In this document: positions 57,918 through 64,000 of the stretch, piece by piece
Layout of the letters: every line of letters begins with the position of its first letter
Position numbering within the stretch: position 1 is the first letter of the stretch
Assembly (NCBI GenBank): GCA_028015205.1
Contig: CM051516.1
Span: forward strand, 30,022,230 to 30,086,229
Reading direction: 5' to 3'
Origin: Mytilisepta virgata
Taxonomy: Eukaryota; Mollusca; Bivalvia; Mytilida; Mytilidae
Length of the DNA: 64,000 nucleotides
Translations under genes and position numbers: made by a program
Notes under the pieces: model-generated
The model's input: the letters and a program-made list of their open reading frames with translations, nothing else
The model's database searches: none
Told to the model about the DNA's origin: nothing

Positions 57918-60900
57918 CTATAACAGAATACAAAAACAAACCTATGAAATGCAAATATGGGGAATGGATGTACTTGATATAATTCCTGATTCAAAATCCC
58001 TTCTTATATATGTTGCAAAAGTTTAAGGAATAGTGAATTTACTGCTTTTCTTTGATACATTTAAACTAGAGGCTTCCAGGAGCCTATATCCCTCACCTGG
58101 AAATCATTTGCAGACTTAAAGCAGAATAAATTGTTTGACCATGTCCATCTTGGCTGGTAGTCTGGACTAAGTTCTAATTGGCACACTGGTTTTGACAAAT
58201 TGCTCGTTGGTTTCAAAGAATTTTCCCATAGGGTGCTATGTTAAGATAAGTTTACCAATGGCAGTTAAGGACAACAAATACAATTCTGATAAAGGACCAT
58301 CTAAGGACCATTTCTGCCAAATTGGGTTCCATTTGAGTTAATGGTTTCACTCACTGGAAAGAATATTTATCACTGAATTTTACCATAGGGTGCTATGTTA
58401 AAGTATGTTTGCCAACATTGGCCATCGTGAATGACAAGCTGGGTCATTAGTTACAATTCTGATAAAACACCATCTAAGGACCATTTCTGCCAAATTGGGT
58501 TCTAATTAGCTTACTACTTTCAGACAAAAAGATTTTTAAGTCAATTTTCCAATAGGGTTCTTTGTTACATTATGTTCAGCTCTGGTGGCCATCTTGGATG
58601 GCAGGCAGGGTCACTGGATACATTTCTGATAGAGGACCATATAAGGACCAATACTGATAAGTTTGGTTCCAATGGTCTAAGTGTTTTCCGACAAGAAGAT
58701 TTTGAAGTCAATTTTCTCTTAGGGCCCTATGTTAAACTATGTTCGGCTCGGCTATGGTGGCAGAGTCATAAGATACAATTTGGAAAGAGGACCCATATAA
58801 TGACAATTGCTGCCAAGTTTGGTTCCAAGTTGCTTAGTGATTTCAGACAAGCAGATCTTTAAGTGAATTTCATGGCAGGCTGGGGTCATGGGATACAATT
58901 TGGAAAGGGACCACCTTAGGACCATTTGCTGCCAACTTTTGTTCCAATCGGCTTTGTGGTTTCAGACAAGAAGAAACTTTAAGTAAATTTCCCGTATGGT
59001 CCTATGATATACAATGTTTGGCTCTGGCAGCCATCTTGGATGGTGGGTGAAGTCATTGGATACAATTCTGAAAGAGGCCCACCTAAGGACCATTGCTGCC
59101 ACATTTTGTTCCAACTGGCTTTGTGGTTTCAGACAGGAAGATCATTAAGTAAATTTCCCATAGGGTTCCTTGTTCAGGTATGTTCGGCTCTGGCGACCAT
59201 TTTTGATTGCGTGCTGAGTCATCAGATATAATTCTGAAAGAGGACCACCTAAGGACCATTGCTGCCAAGTTTTGTTCCAATTGGCCCATTGGTTTCAGGA
59301 AAGAAGATATTGAAAGGAAAGTTCATAACGACGACAGACACCAAGTGATGGCAACAGCTCCCAAAGGGCCCTGAGAGCTAAAATAAAGCTGAACATTTCT
59401 GTAAAATCCCACATGACTTCTGTTAGATGAATTTGTGCAAATAATCAACACAGAAAAGGCCCTTTTAAGCTTTTGGATGCATTTGGTATTTTTCTTTCTT
59501 GGTCAACGGATTCATTTCCAGCTGAAAATTTATGAACTCCCCTGATTTCTAACTTTGGCTATCAGGCCTCATAAGTATGTAAAAATAACCCTTAAGAGTT
59601 TTGTTCAATGCAAGACATCACTGCTTATGGTGCTTTGAAATCTTTAAGATATGGAAAAAAGATTTTCTACACATGTGCAAATAAAAATCAATTTCAAAAG
59701 TAACAGAAACCAGCAGAGGAAATAAATATTAATTCAGAATTAGAAAGTGGTCAATTGGTATGATGTTAAATTTCAGTTTAAAAAAAACCCAGATATATAA
59801 CTGACTTCTAGCATTCTGTATACGTCAAGTCAAACTTTAAGGAACGTTTTGTATATACCTCTGTTAATGATTAGTAAAATTCAGCTTTTCTTATTTTTTC
59901 AGCATTTAAATTCACCCTGATAGATATGACAAATTTTGATAAACCAGAAAGTGATTAAAGTACAATGTATTATGGGAATATCATGCTAGGCATTTTCTGT
60001 ATAATCATCAGAGAAAAACAAAATTTACCAAAGCATTAAATATCATATTTCAAAATGCTTGGCAATCCTTGTGTATCTTAGGTAGAAAAACATCATTATT
60101 GACAATCTTACATAACAGAATCTATATGTATATGACTGACTTTTTCAACTAATTGCATATCTATTAAATTCTGTACAATAAGGGTCCTAGACCAACCAGG
60201 GGTAAAAGTCTAAAATTGGGACAGTTCAGATCTGTGTAAAATATTTAGTATCTGAATAAGAACAGTTCATACCTGCATATGTATTGAAGAGAGCAAGACA
60301 TTGTAATGTTTGTAATATCAACTCCTCCTTCTCCATTCCCATCTCTGTCTCAAACTGGAGAGCTTTTTTAAGACAACTAAAACATAAACAACATGAAAAT
60401 AATTTTTTTCTAACATGTTAGATTTAATACAGTGAACTTATCTAAACAGAATCCCTTTTGGGATTGAAGATTTTGGTTGGATTAGACAGTTGTTTGGTTT
60501 ACAGAGGATCAACTTTAATCAATGAATATCCTAGCTCAAGATTTCACTTTAGGCTTTTAGGTTTTTGATTTATACAGGGTTCAATTTACAATTCTGGAAA
60601 TCATGAATATTCCATATTACTGTCATACACATAAGCTTTCTATTGACAACTGGCAAGGCAAGTCAATGAAATAGTTCTTGCCTGAAGTGTTTTAATACCC
60701 CATTTAGATAAACATACGGTAATTGTGATTGAAAATCTGTTTCAAACAAGTACTGATTATGAAAGAGATTAAAAAAGCAAATTTTGCAGCAAAAATGAAC
60801 TAGATGACATAATGTTCCATCGAATCTCATTCCTGGATTTTCCAAATAAAGTAGAACAATGTGAAAATTTAACATTATCGGTTGTTATGCATTAGAGAGA

Positions 60901-63764
60901 TAGATGTGAGACTCAAAAGTGAATAATTTTCAAGGTTAGCTATTGTCAAGACTATGTTTTGTGTAACGATTTGCTTATTAGAAAGTAATCGTTTTATATT
61001 ACAAGGTAATAAATAAATGTAAATCTATATTAACTGTTACCTGAGTGCCTCAGCAGATTTTCCTTGACATCCAAGATTCCAGCCAAGACCCTGGTAAGCT
61101 CTAACTTTAACTAAACTATTTGGTTCATCATATTTACTCATCATTGAAATTGCATATGTGTAACTCTTTTCTCCTTCTTTAAAATCTCCCTAAAAATAAA
61201 AGAAAGTTCACTTGGCCCACACAAATCTCATGTCATACCATTCATTTTTCCTTACTGAAAGTCTAATGTTGGTCAAATAAATTAAACTGTATTTCATTGT
61301 TGGTTAATTAAACAACAGTATAAAGGCAGCCAAGGAAAAAGAAACTAAAGGCTCCCAGGAGCCTGTATCGCTCAACTGATTTCAATTTGCCAATCAACAA
61401 CCATAAAACCACCTAAGAAACAAACATCTGTATTATTGGTCACAATTTTGAAATAGGACGATCTAATAGCCATGGCTGCCAAGTCTGGTTCCAATTTGCC
61501 AAATGCTTTAAGACAAGAGGATTTTTTAAATGAATTTTCCCATAGGGTTCTATGTTAAACTAAGTTCAGCTGTGGCAGCCTTCTTGGTTGACATTCTGGG
61601 TCATCTGACAAAATTCTGAAAGAGGACCACCTAATGACCATTTCTGCCAAGTCTTGTTCCAATTGGCTAAGTGGTTTCAGACAAGAAGATTTGAATTGTT
61701 CCATATGGTCCTATGTTAAACTAAGTTGGGCTGTCGGCCATCTTGGTTGATTGCCCGGGTAATCGGACATAAATCTGATGGAGGACCATCTAAGGACCAT
61801 TGCTGCTAAATTTGGTTGCAATTGTATCAGTATTTTCAGACAAGAATATCTTTAAATGAATTTCTAATAGGGTCCTATTTTAAACTAAATTTGGCTGTGG
61901 TGGCCATCTTGGTTGATTGTCCGGGACATTGGACACAAATTTAGAAAAGGATCATCTAAGGACTATTGCTTCCAAGTCTGATTCCAATTGGCCATGTAGT
62001 TACATAGAAGAAGAAGGACCATTCCACCAGTTTGGTCCTAATTGGCCCAGTGGTTTCAGAGAAGATCTTTGAAGGACAGTTACGCCAGATGACAACGGAC
62101 CGCCAAGTGATGGCAAAGCTCACATGTGCCTTTTATACAAAGGTTATTTTACAAGCTCTGTTCTTAATGGGGACAGTTTCACAGTGTCCTTTATAGACAA
62201 TAATTAGATTCTGATATCTTTTTAGCTCACCTGGCCAAAGGCCATGTGTGCTTTTGTCATCACTTGCCATCCGTCGTCCGTTAACTTTTCACATTTTAAT
62301 CTTCTCCTCTGAAACCACCAGGCCAAATGGAATTAAATTTGGCAGGAAGCATCTCTATAAGGTCCTTATCCGATCGGACAACAAACATGGCTGTCATGGG
62401 CAATTGTTGTTTCTGACTGGCTGAGTTTTCAAAAATCTTCTCCTCTGAAACTGGAACAAAACTTGACAGGAAGCATATTTGGGGGGTCCTTTATAAAGTT
62501 TCCTCATTTCATCCCAATCGGGTAAAAAACATGGCTGCAATAGGCAATCCTTGTTTCTCATTGGTTGATTAAACTGGAACTGCTTGGCCAAATGGAACGA
62601 AACTTGACAGGGAGCATCTATGGGAGGTTCTTTACAAAATGTCTTTATTTCCCGATCAGAGTACATATATGGTCACCATTGGCAGATCTTGTTTCTGATT
62701 GGCTAATATAAAAGAATCTTCTCCTCTGAAATCGCTTTCCCAAAATGGAACGAAACCTGACAGGAAGCATATATGGGATGTTCTTTACAAAGTTTCCTCA
62801 TTTCGTCCTGATCGGGTAAAAAACATAGCCGCCATAGGCAATTCTTGTTTCTCATTGGTTGATTAAACTGGAACTGCTTGGCCAAATGGAACGAAACTTG
62901 ACAGGAAGCATCTATGGGAGGTTCTTTAAAAAATGTCTTTATTTCCCGATCAGAGTACATATATGGTCACCATTGGCAGTTCTTGTTTCTGATTGGCTAA
63001 TATAAAAGAATCTTCTCCTCCCAAAATGGAACGAAACCTGATAGGAAGCATACATGGGACTTCTCTCTTTGAGGTACATCAATAGAAACAGCTTTCATGC
63101 CAGGTGAGTGATACAGGCTCAGCCCTCTGAGCCTCTAGTTAAAAAGAAAATATCAATATAAAAATATTTGTGAAATATTATAATTATCAAAAGTCCACAC
63201 TTTTTGTTAGATGGTTTTTTATGGAAACAGGTCAAAAGGCCCCCACTTTCTGTCAAAATGCCCCCGTCAAAAACACTCCAGATTTAGAGTACCCTCAACA
63301 AAACGTTGGAATGTACTGGAGAAAACGCTGGGGTATTTTTTTGATAGTAGTAAGATAATCAAAATTTGGGGGTATTTTGGCATGGGCAATTACGAAAGTT
63401 ATTGCTAGGATGCCATAATAACTGATAGAAGGTATGTCAAACCATGGCCCTTGGAGTTGTCATTGTAAACCAGCTCTTCCTCTTTCTTCTTAGAGAGGCT
63501 ACATGTACTACAAATTTAAAGTTATTGGTATTAACTTATCTTCTCTGACAATCCAGACAAGAAGGATATCCACTAAAACCAAGACTGCATAAATTTTTTT
63601 TATACAGAACTAGATTAGATTTTCTACATGCTGAAAAATTTGTATCAATACCTTAAGGTTAGTGAGAACATTAGCATAAGTAACACTGACGTGGGCCTCA
63701 TCAAGTTCTTCTTTGTTTCTTCTTGTCAGATGTAACACTTGTTCAATAAAGGAAAAAGAATCCA
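57115..63764 (-). CDS. TPR-repeat protein gene, last four exons (5' part outside window)
   Basis: Four exons join in phase with GT..AG borders: 63764-63652, 61189-61041, 60376-60273 and 57917-57115. Together they encode about 388 residues and a stop. About seven tetratricopeptide repeats can be seen, for example AISMMSKY, GLGWNLGCQGKSAEALSCL, NNMGILYKIKGDHHKALEYY, NNVAMTLSELGRHDEGIEML and IGYIYLHKKDYTNALKYL. This is of the kinesin-light-chain/nephrocystin-like spacing that scaffolds protein-protein contacts. In invertebrates such C-terminal TPR blocks often follow an NB-ARC or other signalling domain, but none is visible because the 5' exons lie to the right. The C-terminus is basic (FIRGRRG-stop). 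Introns contain three hairpin-ended repeats. Cellular role unknown. Confidence 0.88.
58066..59384 (+). repeat. Hairpin-ended dispersed repeat, intronic copy
   Basis: Starts CTAGAGGCTTCCAGGAGCCT then CCCTCACCTGG. Ends ACGACAGACACCAAGTGATGG, CAACAGCTCCCAAAGGGCCC and GAGAGCTAAAA. The core is six or seven diverged units marked by CTAAGGACCAT (58301, 58474, 58641, 59083, 59249 and others), mostly 154-173 bp apart. Confidence 0.82.
59385..60272. other. TPR-gene intron, nothing recognised
   Basis: Right part of the 57918-60272 intron. AT-rich, no further exon or repeat supported. Confidence 0.6.
60273..60376 (-). CDS. TPR gene, penultimate exon
   Basis: 104 bp between TTTTAG and GTATGA. Encodes CLKKALQFETEMGMEKEELIL plus QTLQCLALFNTYA; the first codon is completed by the upstream exon's two last bases. 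Confidence 0.85.
61041..61189 (-). CDS. TPR gene, internal exon
   Basis: 149 bp between TTTTTAG and GTAACA. Encodes GDFKEGEKSYTYAISMMSKY and a canonical TPR (YQGLGWNLGCQGKSAEAL), ending two bases into a Ser codon. Confidence 0.87.
61344..62145 (+). repeat. Hairpin-ended dispersed repeat, intronic copy
   Basis: Starts ACTAAAGGCTCCCAGGAGCC then TGTATCGCTCAACTG. Ends CGCCAAGTGATGGCAAAGCT, CACATGTGCC. About four diverged units with TAAGGACCATTGCTGC and GGTTTCAGACAAGAAGA. The right hairpin is worn. Confidence 0.78.
62221..63140 (-). repeat. Hairpin-ended dispersed repeat, intronic copy, reversed
   Basis: Begins TTTAGCTCACCTGGCCAAAG, GGCCATGTG and CATCCGTCGTCCG; ends CCAGGTGAGTGATACAGGCTC then GAGCCTCTAGTTA. 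The inside is a dimeric tandem with a period of about 294 bp (GGCTAATATAAAAGAATC at 62701 and 62995). Words like GGAACGAAACTTGACAGG recur. It lies in the same intron as the copy at 61344, opposite in orientation. Confidence 0.8.
63141..63651. other. TPR-gene intron, nothing recognised
   Basis: The short plus-strand frames here (63170-63408) are on the opposite strand to the gene and have no family match. Confidence 0.6.
63652..63764 (-). CDS. TPR gene, most upstream exon in window
   Basis: 113 bp between TTCTAG and GTATTG. Encodes DSFSFIEQVLHLTRRNKEE and VSVTYANVLTNLK. Its first two bases complete a codon from an exon beyond 63764 that I could not identify before the window ends. Confidence 0.8.
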
Positions 63765-64000
63765 CTAGAAATAAAATTAATACGTGTGCAATAAATAAAT
63801 GTTACTGACTACTTGTAATGTTAGAAAATATTTTTAGAGTCTGATAATATTTCCGAACCAACTGGGGAGGGAAATGTTAATCATAAAAGGAAAAAAATAT
63901 TTTCCATATTATTCGACGATGTCAATATTATTATGATTATCATTGGTTGAAGGTCATGACATATTACCTGTACAAGATGGTAATTATAGATTGATACATT

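Noticed and set aside
63968..64000. Possible further upstream exon of the TPR gene (TTGTACAG before GTAATA)
   Set aside because: The phase needed by the next exon puts a TAA just upstream in the same stretch, so it does not fit as coding sequence.

Overview
This window looks like nuclear DNA of a bivalve mollusc, most likely a mussel-type marine bivalve. The reasons are AT-rich sequence, intron-bearing animal genes, an HSPA12-type Hsp70 gene (a family known to be expanded in bivalves), a tRNA-derived SINE whose body resembles the Meta-type bivalve SINEs, Helitrons, and tandem-repeat-bearing dispersed elements resembling the bivalve 'pearl' type. The species assignment is inference; no ribosomal or mitochondrial sequence is present to confirm it.

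Only two host genes are well supported, both on the minus strand. (1) An HSPA12-like Hsp70 ATPase gene has four exons that can be joined exactly by splice sites and reading phase (19151-18828, 16095-15877, 13051-12892, 12349-11277). Its first coding exon was not found. Its introns hold a Helitron (16290-17684) and a hairpin-ended repeat (13324-15074). (2) A TPR-repeat protein gene has its last four exons in the window (63764-63652, 61189-61041, 60376-60273, 57917-57115). Its 5' part lies beyond the right edge, and its introns carry three more copies of the hairpin-ended repeat.

The rest is dominated by repeats. 3.4-6.9 kb is a 67-bp satellite with a local 335-bp higher-order period. 20.26-37.90 kb is a BEL/Pao LTR retrotransposon with 5-bp target duplications and nearly identical 907/909-bp LTRs, so it is young. 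Its gag-RT and RNaseH-integrase frames are separated by one +1 shift at a UGA. Its 5' LTR is split by a 9.27-kb insertion (20501-29767) flanked by an 8-bp duplication. That insert has the architecture of a giant foldback element: inverted termini built from about 160-bp tandem repeats, roughly 6 copies on one side and 13 on the other. Inside it lie two smaller structures of the same design, with inverted arms of about 64-bp and about 15-bp tandem units, plus a TA-flanked TIR element.

38-49 kb is largely non-coding, with a second Helitron (42076-42863, opposite orientation), small MITEs and a terminal-hairpin repeat (44319-45141). 49.7-55.2 kb is a block of dispersed repeats containing one hairpin-ended element inserted inside another. 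A SINE follows at about 55.75 kb.

The most unusual observations are the nested minisatellite-TIR (foldback-like) elements in the LTR, the recurrence of a roughly 160-bp unit length in several unrelated repeat families, the element-in-element insertion that defines a hairpin-ended mobile family, and the UGA-associated frame junction in a young BEL element.
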